From Streptomyces sp. JHA26 (lineage in GTDB: Bacteria > Actinomycetota > Actinomycetes > Streptomycetales > Streptomycetaceae), in the NCBI RefSeq assembly GCF_002005565.1, contig NZ_BDJC01000034.1, positions 1-64,000 on the forward strand: a stretch of DNA of 64,000 bases, written 5' to 3'. Position 1 is the stretch's first letter, and the number at the start of each line of letters is the position of its first letter. Position numbers and translations under genes: made by a program. The notes below the pieces were generated by a model. It was not told the origin of the DNA. It made no database searches and saw nothing but the letters and a program-made list of their open reading frames with translations. Of the stretch, positions 26,123 through 34,758 are shown in pieces.

Positions 26123-26862
26123 ACGGCCGCCGCGAACGCGTCCGGGTTGTCGAACATGACGTTGTGCCCCGCGCCCGGCACGGTCACCACACGCACGCCC
26201 GTGGCCTCCAGCGCCTGACGGTCTGCCAGTTCACCGCTGAACTCGCCCTGCAGGTACACGCGGTCGATGTCCAGCCCTTCGAGCAGGGTGCGCATCACGG
26301 GCTCCGAGCCGCGCCGCAGGCCGACGGCGGAGCGGTGCAGGGCGCGCGGGTCGGCCAGCCTCATCGTCGCGGCCCACTGGGGGCCGACGTTTTCGAGCAC
26401 ACGCGCGTGGGCGCCGCCCACGAAGTCGTCCTCCTCGTGGGCGGCGATGACGCTGCTGCCGGCGGTCGGCGGCGGGAAGGCGTCGAGGTTGGCCTCGACG
26501 AGGACGAGGCGGGAGACCAGTCCGGGCCGCCGGTGGGCCAGGACGAGGGCGACCGAGCCGCCCATGCTGTGCGCGACCAGTTCGGCGCCGGTCACGCCCG
26601 CCGCGTCCAGCGCCGCGGCGAGTGCCCCCGCGTGGTCCTCGAGGGTGTAACCGAAGTCCTGGGGCCGGTCACTGATGCCGTGGCCGGGCAGGTCGACGAA
26701 GAGGCTGCGCCGGCCCGCGAGTTCGGGGCGGGAGGCGATGTGCGCGTGGTACACGGACGACATCGCCCCGAGTCCGTGCACGTACACCCGGGCCGGTTCC
26801 GCCCCCGGTGTCTCCGTCCAGCGGATGCGGCTCCCTCCGGCGTCGAACCCGGTCTCCCTCAT
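26107..26862 (-). CDS. Alpha/beta hydrolase
   Basis: A 251-residue protein starting MRETGFDAGGSRIRWTETPG at ATG 26862 after GAAGGGAAGACGG. It has the oxyanion-hole motif VYVHGLGAMSSVY, the nucleophile elbow AHSMGGS and the catalytic histidine in PGAGHNVMFDNP. FVDLPGHGISDRP follows the first strand as in epoxide hydrolase- and lipase-like family members. No signal peptide, so it is cytoplasmic. It is divergent from a PadR regulator at 27038, with strong inverted repeats between them, so PadR control is plausible. Substrate unknown. Confidence 0.88.
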   Translation of the reverse strand: MRETGFDAGGSRIRWTETPGAEPARVYVHGLGAMSSVYHAHIASRPELAGRRSLFVDLPGHGISDRPQDFGYTLEDHAGALAAALDAAGVTGAELVAHSMGGSVALVLAHRRPGLVSRLVLVEANLDAFPPPTAGSSVIAAHEEDDFVGGAHARVLENVGPQWAATMRLADPRALHRSAVGLRRGSEPVMRTLLEGLDIDRVYLQGEFSGELADRQALEATGVRVVTVPGAGHNVMFDNPDAFAAAVAGRV

Positions 26863-26910
26863 CCCGTCTTCCCTTCGTCAAGCGGACCGCGGTGTTCCCG
26901 CACCGGGAGA

Positions 26911-26934
26911 GAATACATCGTGACCGATGTATTC
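26911..26934. promoter_or_regulatory. Perfect 10-bp-arm palindrome, candidate PadR operator
   Basis: GAATACATCG - TGAC - CGATGTATTC is a perfect inverted repeat. It lies 49 bases upstream of the hydrolase start and about 100 bases upstream of padR. It contains the ATGT...ACAT type half-sites seen in PadR operators. It is strikingly AT-rich for the region. Confidence 0.75.
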
Positions 26935-26936
26935 AT

Positions 26937-26956
26937 GATCAGCAGTATTCCTGATC
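26937..26956. promoter_or_regulatory. Second inverted repeat in the hydrolase-padR gap
   Basis: GATCAG - 8 bases - CTGATC is a perfect 6-bp inverted repeat just downstream of the stronger palindrome. A further GTGTAC and TGTACA pair flanks 26975-27012. The gap between the divergent genes is thus packed with symmetric sites, suggesting several binding positions or a promoter-operator cluster. Confidence 0.5.
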
Positions 26957-27037
26957 AGGGGTAACCATGGTCAGGTGTACTAGTGATCCGAGGTAAGGGG
27001 TGACAGATGTACAGCGGACCTGCGCGAGAATGCGGGC

Positions 27038-27562
27038 ATGCTCGAGCTCGCCATCCTCGGTTTCCTGTACGACTCCCCGCTGCACGGCTACGCACTGCGC
27101 AAGCGCATCAGCGCGCTGACCGGACACGTGCACCCCGTCGCCGAGAGCACGCTCTATCCCGCGATCAAGCGTCTGGAGAAGGCGGGCCTGCTCGCCCGCA
27201 CCACGCAGCCCGGCTCGGTCGCCGCCCCGCGTCACGTCCTGACGCTCACCGAGGAGGGCGGGCGTGAACTGCGCCGTCGGCTGGCGGAGCCCGCGCGGCG
27301 CGACATCACCGACGAGAACCGCTGGTTCACGGTGCTCGCCTTCCTCCGGCACTTGGACGACGCCGCCGCCCAGGCGGCCGTACTGCGCCGCCGGCTGGCC
27401 TTCCTGGAGGAGCCCGCGAGCTTCTTCTACGACGGCGACCGGCCGCTGCGCGCGGAGGAACTGGACGATCCCTTCCGGCGCGGCGTGCTGACCATCGCGC
27501 GGGCGACCTCGCGCGCCGAACTCAGCTGGCTGCGGGAGACGATCGGTTCACTCGACGGCTGA
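27038..27562 (+). CDS. PadR family transcriptional regulator
   Basis: A 174-residue regulator starting MLELAILGFLYDSPLHGYAL at ATG 27038. The winged helix (LHGYALRKRISALTG, then ESTLYPAIKRLEKAGLLART) and the LTEEGGRELRRRL wing end are typical PadR. The C-terminal helical part (residues 95-170) is the dimerisation/Vir domain of PadR-s1/s2 type proteins. It is divergent from the hydrolase and probably controls it and itself through the palindrome at 26911. Its 3' end overlaps the convergent MpaB-family gene by 15 bases. Confidence 0.9.
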   Translation: MLELAILGFLYDSPLHGYALRKRISALTGHVHPVAESTLYPAIKRLEKAGLLARTTQPGSVAAPRHVLTLTEEGGRELRRRLAEPARRDITDENRWFTVLAFLRHLDDAAAQAAVLRRRLAFLEEPASFFYDGDRPLRAEELDDPFRRGVLTIARATSRAELSWLRETIGSLDG

Positions 27563-28444
27563 CGTGTCGGTGCGGCGCACGGGGCAGCCGGCCACGCCGG
27601 GGACCGGACGGGTGCCCAGGTCCGCCAGCCGGTAGCCGTTCGGGTAGCCCTTGACCTCCCGGTTCTGCCGGGCGTGGTGCGGGGCGCGCCGCGGCGGCAT
27701 GAGGCGGACCGCGCGTCCCCGCAGCCGTACCGCGCGGCGCACGATCGCACGGGTGGCGGGCGCCGGCGGGGTGTAGCGGAAGGCCCGCAGGAGGGGCTCG
27801 TCGAGCAGGGCGAGGGTGCCGGTCCGCAGGAGGGGCGCGAGGGGACGCGGGTACCAGGAGGTCATGAGAGCGAGCGTGGCGTCGGAGACCCGGCGTGCGC
27901 CCTCGTCCCACGCGAAGTGGGCCTCTTCGTAGGCGTCGAGGAAGGCCTCGAACTCCTCGTAGGACTCCGGGATGTCCTTGATGCCCATGTGCCGCCCCAG
28001 GGTGCGGTAGTGGACGGCACAGGCGACGGTCTCGTGACCGGACATCCTGCGCCAGCCGTAGGCGTCGATCCAGCGTTTGGGCATCACGACGAAGGTGCAC
28101 AGGACGTACCGCATGTCGTCGTCGCTGATGTCGTAGCTGCGGTGCATCCGGTTGATGCGGCGGATCGCCGTGCGCCCCTCCTCGCTGCCGAAGCCGTGCT
28201 CGACGACGGCGTCGAGGAGCAGCACGGTGTCGTCGTACCGCTTCTGGGGCCGGTCCGTGAGTTCCGCCGTCTCGGCCAGCAGCCGGCCGATGCTCGGCAC
28301 GGCGTAGGTGCGGTAGAGGGCGAGTTCGAGCGCGCGGCTGAAGTCCCAGGGGAACTCGTAGGCGGAGGAGAGACGGTAGATCTCCGAAGCCTCCCGGTAC
28401 GGGTCCATCCGCCGGATCTCCTCGAGCCGTTCGAAGCGCTTCAC
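27548..28444 (-). CDS. MpaB-family oxygenase (DUF2236-like)
   Basis: A 298-residue protein starting at GTG 28444 (VKRFERLEEIRRMDPYREA), preceded by GAAGGGGACGGCCAC. Conserved segments include YEFPWDFSRALELALYRTYA, then RRINRMHRSYDISDDDMRYV with the family histidine. FVVMPKRWIDAYGWRRMSGHE and YEEAHFAWDEGARR follow. MpaB and the related latex-clearing protein Lcp are heme oxygenases acting on isoprenoid side chains or rubber. No signal peptide, so an intracellular role fits MpaB-like better than secreted Lcp. Substrate unknown. Its 3' end overlaps padR on the other strand. Confidence 0.85.
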   Translation of the reverse strand: MKRFERLEEIRRMDPYREASEIYRLSSAYEFPWDFSRALELALYRTYAVPSIGRLLAETAELTDRPQKRYDDTVLLLDAVVEHGFGSEEGRTAIRRINRMHRSYDISDDDMRYVLCTFVVMPKRWIDAYGWRRMSGHETVACAVHYRTLGRHMGIKDIPESYEEFEAFLDAYEEAHFAWDEGARRVSDATLALMTSWYPRPLAPLLRTGTLALLDEPLLRAFRYTPPAPATRAIVRRAVRLRGRAVRLMPPRRAPHHARQNREVKGYPNGYRLADLGTRPVPGVAGCPVRRTDTSAVE

Positions 28445-28540
28445 CGTGGCCGTCCCCTTCTGCTGCCGGAGCTTCAACTCTACGTTGAGCGAAAGGAGAG
28501 GCACGGTCAGCCATGACATCGGCAGGGAAGGGCGGGCAGC

Positions 28541-28837
28541 ATGCTCGGCAGGACCCGAAAGGTCTGGGACGGATGGTTCGGCACCCGGCGCACGGAGGGG
28601 AAGGCGGAGGGGGACACGCGCTCGCACAATCTGTTCGAGGCCGCCGCCGCGTACGTCTCGGCGTGTGCGGACGACGACCAGGAGGGCATCGACGAGGCGG
28701 CGGGGTGGGTGTCGCCGGAGGCCCTGTCCTTCGGGGTGAACGAGCTGGCGTGCCGGGCGGTCGTCGCGCTCGCCCGGGAACGCGGTGAGTCGCCGCGGGA
28801 CGTGGCCCGGGCGCTGCTCGGGCTTCCGGCGGTGTGA
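28541..28837 (+). CDS. Small hypothetical protein
   Basis: A 98-residue protein starting MLGRTRKVWDGWFGTRRTEG at ATG 28541, with GGGAAGGGCGGGC upstream. It is a mixed acidic and helical protein: HNLFEAAAAYVSACADDDQEG, WVSPEALSFGVNELACRAVV and ARERGESPRDVARALLGLP. The pattern looks like a conserved soluble Streptomyces protein. I recognise no domain. Codon use matches the neighbours. ATG 28513 in another frame has a nearby purine-rich stretch but gives a Gly/Arg-rich product, so I chose this frame. Confidence 0.65.
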   Translation: MLGRTRKVWDGWFGTRRTEGKAEGDTRSHNLFEAAAAYVSACADDDQEGIDEAAGWVSPEALSFGVNELACRAVVALARERGESPRDVARALLGLPAV

Positions 28838-28976
28838 CGCACGCCGCTCCGGAGCCTGGTCGATTCGCCCCCGTCCACCCGGAAAACTGCAGCTCGGCCG
28901 GGTGCGGAGCTCGTGACAAGCTCCTCCTGGTCGCACTAGGGTGCGCGCCGTTGGACGAACCGATGGGGAGGCTGGG

Positions 28977-29864
28977 ATGGCAGGGACGGACGAGGACACC
29001 GTCGCCGCCGCGGACGATGCGCTCTACGTGCTCACCGCGGTGCTGCTGACACCGGCGAAGTTCCCGAGTGTGCTGGGCGACGACTACCCGGAGGCGTGCG
29101 CCGCCCTGGGGCTCCCGCCGCTGGCCGACGGCTACGGCCTGGTGCTCGGCCAGGACGGGGACGGTGCCCGGTGGACCGTCGTCATCGACGACGTCTCGCT
29201 GGTCGCCGTCGCCGTGGCTTCCTGGGACTGCGGAATGGAGTACGACCTGTCGCCGGACGAGCGTACGGTCGTCACCGCCCTGCCCGGCTGGCCCCTGGCG
29301 GTCGCCGTGGCGGCCCCGGACGTGCCCGCGCCGCACGACCCCGACCCCGAATCGGCTGGCCTGCCCCCGCTGACGCCGCCGGACACCGCGGTGTGGGGGC
29401 CCGCCCAGCGGCGCCTGGGCGCCGACGAGATCGCGTTCCAGTGGGCGCGGTGGCGGGAGCAGGTCGACGACGCCGACTTCCCGGCGCCGGCCGGGGGCTC
29501 TGGTCCGGGAGACGGTGCGGAGCAGGAGGGCGGGGCGGACGCGGAGGACTCGGAGGCCGTTCCAGGAGCCAGGGGCGCCGCGACCGGTGTTCCGGGACAC
29601 GCCGGTGTGCGGCGGGTGCTCGCGGAGGCCCGCTCCTACGTCGACACGCCGCCGCCGCTCGGCCGGGTCCGGTCGTCGTTCGCACCGGGCGACGCTCGGA
29701 CCCTGCGCGCCGACGGTCCCGGCTGGTCCCTCGTCGCCAGGACCGACGACATCGCCTTCGTCCTGCTCGACGAGGAACCCGGTGAGGTGCTGCCGGTGGG
29801 CCGGGGCCCGGAGCTGCCGGGCCTGTTGGACGCTCTCGACAAGATGGCCGTCCGGCCCAGCTGA
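28977..29864 (+). CDS. Hypothetical protein, 295 aa
   Basis: Starts MAGTDEDTVAAADDALYVLT at ATG 28977 after GGGGAGGCTGGG. The N-terminal 110 residues form a plausible alpha/beta domain (KFPSVLGDDYPEACAALGLPP, then GYGLVLGQDGDGARWTVVID and MEYDLSPDERTVVTALPGWP). An acidic low-complexity linker spans about residues 175-215. The end reads DDIAFVLLDEEPGEVLPVGR. No membrane segment or signal. I do not recognise the family, though it looks conserved in the genus. It sits 139 bases after the small hypothetical gene and could share its transcript. Confidence 0.7.
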   Translation: MAGTDEDTVAAADDALYVLTAVLLTPAKFPSVLGDDYPEACAALGLPPLADGYGLVLGQDGDGARWTVVIDDVSLVAVAVASWDCGMEYDLSPDERTVVTALPGWPLAVAVAAPDVPAPHDPDPESAGLPPLTPPDTAVWGPAQRRLGADEIAFQWARWREQVDDADFPAPAGGSGPGDGAEQEGGADAEDSEAVPGARGAATGVPGHAGVRRVLAEARSYVDTPPPLGRVRSSFAPGDARTLRADGPGWSLVARTDDIAFVLLDEEPGEVLPVGRGPELPGLLDALDKMAVRPS

Positions 29865-30055
29865 CCGGGGGGCATCCGCCCCGGCCCCCCCTCCCGCCGC
29901 CGGAATACCTGATCGGGCTTCGCATCTCCCTGTTCTCGATCTCCATGCGCAGCTCCTCCTCCATGTGGTGCCGACCCATGGAGGAGGGCGGAGAGCGGCC
30001 GCACGATGGGGCGGCCATCGGCTCCACTCCCGCGCAGCGCCCAGGAGGTCTTCCC

Positions 30056-31444
30056 ATGCGTCTGTCCCGTGCCGTCCCGTTGCTCGCCGGCGCGATGACG
30101 GCGGCGGCGCTCACCGGGCCCTCCCCCGCCGACGCGACGGAGGGCGGTGAGCACTGCGGCCGCCAGGAACGCGTGCGGGTGCCGGGCGCCGCCCTGCAGC
30201 GAAGCGCCTGTCTGGCCGACCTGACGACCACCGGCCTGGCGGACACCGTGTACACGGACCTGGCCGACCAGGCCGGCCTGACGGCCGCGGGCACCCGCAC
30301 GCCCTCCGGCGTCCCGGGGATCCAGGTCGACGGCTACTTCCCGGACTCCTCCCGCTTCAACACCACGCACGGCTGGCGGCACGACGCCCAGTTCGTGATC
30401 CGGCTGCCGGACCACTGGAACGGCGGCCTCGTCGTGACGGGCGCGCCGGGCACGCGCAAGCAGTACGCGACGGACAAGGCGATCTCCGACCGGGCCCTGG
30501 CACAGGGCTACGCCTACGCCGCGACCGACAAGGGCAACAGCGGGGCGGACTTCTACCGGGACGGCGTGCGGCCGGGGGACGCGGTCGCCGAGTGGAACAC
30601 GCGGACCACCCAGCTCGCCCGGGCCGCCCGGCGGGTGGTGGCGCAGCGCTACGGGCACGCGCCGCGCCGCACGTACATGGCCGGCATCTCCAACGGCGGC
30701 TACCTCACCCGCTGGCAGCTGGAGAACCACCCGGAACTGTACGACGGCGGCGTGGACTGGGAGGGCGCGCTGTGGACGGCGGACGGCCCCAGCCTGCTCA
30801 CGTCCCTGCCCACGGCGGTGGCCCGCTCCCTCGGTGCGGCTCGGGACGAGGACATGTACGCGGCGGGGTTCGCCCGCGGCTCCGAGTTCCTGTGGCCGTA
30901 TCACGCGAAGGCCTACTGGGGCCTGACCCAGAAGGTCTACCGCGCCGAGTTCGACCCGGCCTACGATCCCGCCTGCCCCGGTCCGTCGGCCGGGTCCTCG
31001 TCGGCGGAGATCCTGGCGCCGTGCCCCGCCGACGCGGCGTACGACTACGCGGCACGTCCCGCCTCCGTCCACCGTGCCGTGGCGCGGGTGGCCCTGACGG
31101 GGCGCATCGGGAAGCCGCTGATCACCCTGCACGGCGACCTCGACGCCCTGCTGCCCGAGGCCGCCGACTCCGACGTGTACGCGCGCATGATCGACACGAG
31201 CGGGCGGGGCCGGCTGCACCGTCACTACACGATCCAGGGCGGCACCCACGTCGACGGACTCTACGACGCCCATCCCGCGAGGCTGCACCCGATCCTGCCC
31301 TGCTTCCGGTCGGCGTTCGACGCCCTGACCGGATGGGTGGAGCGGGGCACCCCGCCGCCCGCCGACCACACGGTAGGCAGGCCGGGGGACGGCGACGTGG
31401 TCGGCTCCTGCGACCTGACGGAGAACGCCTCGGCACGGCGTTAG
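30056..31444 (+). CDS. Secreted alpha/beta hydrolase, tannase/feruloyl-esterase-like
   Basis: A 462-residue protein starting MRLSRAVPLLAGAMTAAAL at ATG 30056, after the strong site CAGGAGG. A classical signal peptide ends near the ADA at residue 27. The nucleophile elbow AGISNGGYL lies near residue 220. HGDLDALLPEAADSDVY supplies a candidate acid, and GGTHVDGLYD the histidine. The fold resembles tannase/feruloyl esterases and 3-hydroxybutyrate oligomer hydrolases; I cannot choose between them. Several cysteines in the mature part may form disulfides, as expected for a secreted enzyme. Confidence 0.8.
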   Translation: MRLSRAVPLLAGAMTAAALTGPSPADATEGGEHCGRQERVRVPGAALQRSACLADLTTTGLADTVYTDLADQAGLTAAGTRTPSGVPGIQVDGYFPDSSRFNTTHGWRHDAQFVIRLPDHWNGGLVVTGAPGTRKQYATDKAISDRALAQGYAYAATDKGNSGADFYRDGVRPGDAVAEWNTRTTQLARAARRVVAQRYGHAPRRTYMAGISNGGYLTRWQLENHPELYDGGVDWEGALWTADGPSLLTSLPTAVARSLGAARDEDMYAAGFARGSEFLWPYHAKAYWGLTQKVYRAEFDPAYDPACPGPSAGSSSAEILAPCPADAAYDYAARPASVHRAVARVALTGRIGKPLITLHGDLDALLPEAADSDVYARMIDTSGRGRLHRHYTIQGGTHVDGLYDAHPARLHPILPCFRSAFDALTGWVERGTPPPADHTVGRPGDGDVVGSCDLTENASARR

Positions 31445-31448
31445 CGCG

Positions 31449-31631
31449 TCAGCGACCGAGCTCCTTGCGCGTGACGCGGCGCAACCGGCGTCGTTGCGAG
31501 GGGTCCAGCGTGAGGTACGCGGCGGCCGGGACTCCGAGGACTATCAGCAAGGCGGCCCACCAGGGCAGCCAGATGAGCAGGACGAGTCCGGCCGCCACAC
31601 CCCCCGCGGCGATCTTGGCGTTCTTCGACAT
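31449..31631 (-). CDS. Small membrane protein, 60 aa
   Basis: Starts MSKNAKIAAGGVAAGLVLLI at ATG 31631, with the strong ribosome binding site GAAGGAGG. Two hydrophobic helices (AAGGVAAGLVLLIWLPW and ALLIVLGVPAAAYLTL) are followed by a basic tail DPSQRRRLRRVTRKELGR. The charge pattern suggests two membrane passes with the tail in the cytoplasm. No family is recognised. It ends four bases from the stop of the convergent esterase. Confidence 0.75.
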   Translation of the reverse strand: MSKNAKIAAGGVAAGLVLLIWLPWWAALLIVLGVPAAAYLTLDPSQRRRLRRVTRKELGR

Positions 31632-31950
31632 GGTGCGCCTCCTTCGCGGCCACTGCCGCTCTCTGTCCTGGAAACGGGCCCGTGCTTCCCGCAGTTCCGT
31701 ACCCCGTCCCTGAGAGACCCCCGAGACCGGACCCCGACACGACCCTGAGAAGCCGTCGGTACCGGCGCCCGCGACACCTCCATCGGACAGTGACCCACGC
31801 CACAGCGGAGCGGCCCCCGAGGCGTTGCCGGTCATGTACACTCGGCGACCGCGACCCGAACTAGTCAAATTTGAGGAATAAACCATCGCTGCGCAGACGA
31901 CTCTTCCGACAACCACTTCTCCCGCGTCGGAACTCGCCCGGTGCTGCGCC

Positions 31951-34758
31951 GTGTTCGTGCCCGGTGATCCTGCCCGGACCGGCACGGTCGCCTTCTGGCG
32001 TCCTGACGGCGCGGACCCCACGCCCGTCCCGTCGGCGTCCGTCGCGGACCTGACGGTCGTGGTGCCGGAGGGCGACGGCGTGGAGCCGGTCCGCGTGCCC
32101 GCCGTCCTCCTGCCGGTACGGGAGGCGCTGCCGGTCCTCACACGCGCGCGTGCCTGCGCGTCGGGTCATCGGGCGGCCGTGTTCTGGGGTGCCGTCGCCG
32201 TGGAGGCCCTGCACCTGACGGCGCGGGGGCTGCTGCTGCCCGGTCTGTCCGGGACCGACCACGACGCCTGGCGCGCGGGGCCGCTGGACGCGCGGGAGAC
32301 CGAACGGATCCGTCACCTCGCCGCCGCCATGCCCCCCGAGGCGCACGCGGTCCCGGTGGACGACGCCGAGCCGCCGCGGCTGCCCGACCCGGAACGGCTG
32401 GTGCGCGCCTTCCTGGACGCCGTCGCCGACACGCTGCCCCGCTCCCCCGCAGCCACGCTGGTGACGGACGGCCCCGCCTTCGCGGCGGCGGAGCCGAGGA
32501 GGCTGCCCGAGCTGCGCGCCTGGGCCGCCGACGTCGCCGCGGGCCACGACACGGGCGTACGGCTGTCGCTGCGCGTCGAGGTACGGGACCTGCCGGCCGC
32601 CTCCGGGGACGCGTCACCGACCTTCCGGGCCGTGCCGCAGGTGCACAGCGTGAGCGATCCCGCGCGCGTCGCGGACACCGCCGACGTGTGGTCCGGCGCC
32701 GTGGACGACGCGTTCGGCACGCGCGCGCGGATGGACACCCTGCTCGCCCTGCGCCGTGCGGCACGGGCCTGGCCGCCACTGGCCCCGCTGCTGTCGGCCA
32801 CCGTGCCGGAAGCCGTCGAACTCGCCGACGAGGAGGTCACCGAGCTCCTCGGAGCGGGCACCCGCGCACTCGCCGGCGCAGGCGTCGACGTGCACTGGCC
32901 GCGGGAGCTGTCCCGTGACCTGACCACCCGCGTGGAGGTCGGACCGTCCGACGACGAACCGGGGCCGGGCACCGCCTTCGGGGACGGCGGGCCGTCGTTC
33001 CTGTCCGCCGACGCGCTGCTCGCCTTCGACTGGTGCCTCGCCCTGGGCGACGAGCGGCTGACGCGCGACGAGCTGGACCGGCTCGCCGAGGCCGACCGGC
33101 CCGTGGTGCGGCTGCGCGACCGGTGGGTCCTCGTCGACCCCGAGGAGGTGCGCCGGGCCCGCGCGCGCCAGGACCGCAAGGTCACCCCCGTCGACGCGCT
33201 CGCCGCGGCCCTGACGGGCTCGACCGAGGTCGACGGCCGCCGCGTCGAGGTGCGGCCCACCGGATGGCTGGCGGCGCTGCGGGAGCGGATCGCCGATCCC
33301 GAGGGGCAGGACGCCGTCGCCCAGCCGGCCGCCCTCGCCGCCACGCTGCGCGACTACCAGCGCCGGGGCCTGAACTGGCTGGTCCGCATGACGTCGCTGG
33401 GCCTGGGCTGCTGTCTCGCCGACGACATGGGGCTCGGCAAGACGGTCACGCTGATCGCCCTGCACCTGCACCGGCAGACCGACCCGTCGGCCGCCGGCCC
33501 CACCCTGGTCGTCTGTCCGACGTCCCTGATGGGCAACTGGCAGCGCGAGATCGAGCGGTTCGCGCCCGGCACGCCCGTGCGGCGCTTCCACGGCTCCCGG
33601 CGCGACCTGGCGGACCTGGCCGACGGCGAGTTCGTGCTCACCACCTACGGCACCATGCGCCTGGACGCGGAACGGTTGTCCGCCGTGGAGTGGGGCATGG
33701 TCGTGGCGGACGAGGCCCAGCACGTGAAGAACCCCTACTCGGAGACCGCGCGGCGACTGCGTTCCATCGGCGCGCGGGCGCGCGTGGCACTCACCGGCAC
33801 CCCGGTGGAGAACAACCTCTCGGAACTGTGGGCCGTCCTGGACTGGGCCACTCCGGGGCTGCTGGGCCGGCTCGGCACCTTCCGCAGGCGTTACGCGCAG
33901 GCCGTCGAGAGCGGTCAGGACCCGGCCGCGGCGGAGCGGCTGGCCCGGCTCGTACGGCCGTTCCTGCTCCGGCGCCGCAAGTCGGACCCCGGGATCGCGC
34001 CCGAACTGCCGCCGAAGACCGAGACCGACCATCCCGTGTCGCTGACGGTGGAGCAGACGGGCCTGTACGAGGCGGTGGTGCGCGAGGCGCTCGCGGAGAT
34101 CTCCGGGGCCGACAGCATGGCGCGGCGGGGCCTGATCGTGAAACTGCTGACGAGTCTGAAGCAGATCTGCAACCACCCGGCGCAGTACCTCAAGGAGGAC
34201 CGTTCCGGCGCCCCGGGGATCGCCGGCCGCTCCGGGAAGCTCGAGCTGCTGGACGAGCTCCTCGACACGATCCTCGCCGAGGACGCGAGTGTGCTCGTGT
34301 TCACCCAGTACGTGCAGATGGCACGGCTCCTCGAGCGGCATCTGGCCGCCCGCGGAGTGCCCTCGCTGTTCCTGCACGGCGGCACGTCCGTCGCCGAACG
34401 GGAGTCGCTGGTACGGCGGTTCCAGGACGGCGAGGTCCCCGTGTTCCTGCTGTCCTTGAAGGCGGCGGGCACCGGACTGAACCTCACGCGCGCGGAGCAC
34501 GTCGTGCACTACGACCGCTGGTGGAATCCCGCCGTCGAGGCCCAGGCCACCGACCGTGCCCACCGCATCGGCCAGACCCGGCCGGTGCAGGTGCACCGGC
34601 TGATCGCCGAGGGGACCGTCGAGGACCGCATCGCCGCCCTGCTGAGCCGCAAGAGCGCACTGGCCGACTCCGTGCTGGGATCGGGCGAGGCGGCGCTCAC
34701 GGAACTGACGGACGCGGAACTGGCCGATCTGGTCGACCTGCGCGGAGGTGCGCGATGA
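31951..34758 (+). CDS. SNF2-family DNA/RNA helicase (YwqA-like)
   Basis: A protein of at least 935 residues. The N-terminal 350 residues are the SNF2-associated region. The helicase core follows, with motif I DDMGLGKT, motif Ia VVCPTSLMGNW, motif II VADEAQHVKN, motif III LTGTPVENNLSELW, motif IV VFTQYVQMARLL and motif VI TDRAHRIGQTRPV. GTG 31951 is the first conventional start in frame, but it has no clear ribosome binding site and trims a strand. The same frame is open upstream to 31882. TTTGAGGAATAAACC stands directly before an ATC at 31885, which would give IAAQTTLPTTTSPASEL and then CCAVFVPGD. The gene overlaps the SWIM gene as ATGA. The pair matches ywqA-ywqB of Bacillus; the role is likely nucleic-acid remodelling or repair. 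Confidence 0.9.
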   Translation: MFVPGDPARTGTVAFWRPDGADPTPVPSASVADLTVVVPEGDGVEPVRVPAVLLPVREALPVLTRARACASGHRAAVFWGAVAVEALHLTARGLLLPGLSGTDHDAWRAGPLDARETERIRHLAAAMPPEAHAVPVDDAEPPRLPDPERLVRAFLDAVADTLPRSPAATLVTDGPAFAAAEPRRLPELRAWAADVAAGHDTGVRLSLRVEVRDLPAASGDASPTFRAVPQVHSVSDPARVADTADVWSGAVDDAFGTRARMDTLLALRRAARAWPPLAPLLSATVPEAVELADEEVTELLGAGTRALAGAGVDVHWPRELSRDLTTRVEVGPSDDEPGPGTAFGDGGPSFLSADALLAFDWCLALGDERLTRDELDRLAEADRPVVRLRDRWVLVDPEEVRRARARQDRKVTPVDALAAALTGSTEVDGRRVEVRPTGWLAALRERIADPEGQDAVAQPAALAATLRDYQRRGLNWLVRMTSLGLGCCLADDMGLGKTVTLIALHLHRQTDPSAAGPTLVVCPTSLMGNWQREIERFAPGTPVRRFHGSRRDLADLADGEFVLTTYGTMRLDAERLSAVEWGMVVADEAQHVKNPYSETARRLRSIGARARVALTGTPVENNLSELWAVLDWATPGLLGRLGTFRRRYAQAVESGQDPAAAERLARLVRPFLLRRRKSDPGIAPELPPKTETDHPVSLTVEQTGLYEAVVREALAEISGADSMARRGLIVKLLTSLKQICNHPAQYLKEDRSGAPGIAGRSGKLELLDELLDTILAEDASVLVFTQYVQMARLLERHLAARGVPSLFLHGGTSVAERESLVRRFQDGEVPVFLLSLKAAGTGLNLTRAEHVVHYDRWWNPAVEAQATDRAHRIGQTRPVQVHRLIAEGTVEDRIAALLSRKSALADSVLGSGEAALTELTDAELADLVDLRGGAR

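Noticed and set aside
28513..28788. ATG 28513 frame downstream of AAGGAGAGG
   Set aside because: The product is Gly/Arg-rich with no structure. The overlapping frame from 28541 gives a plausible globular protein.
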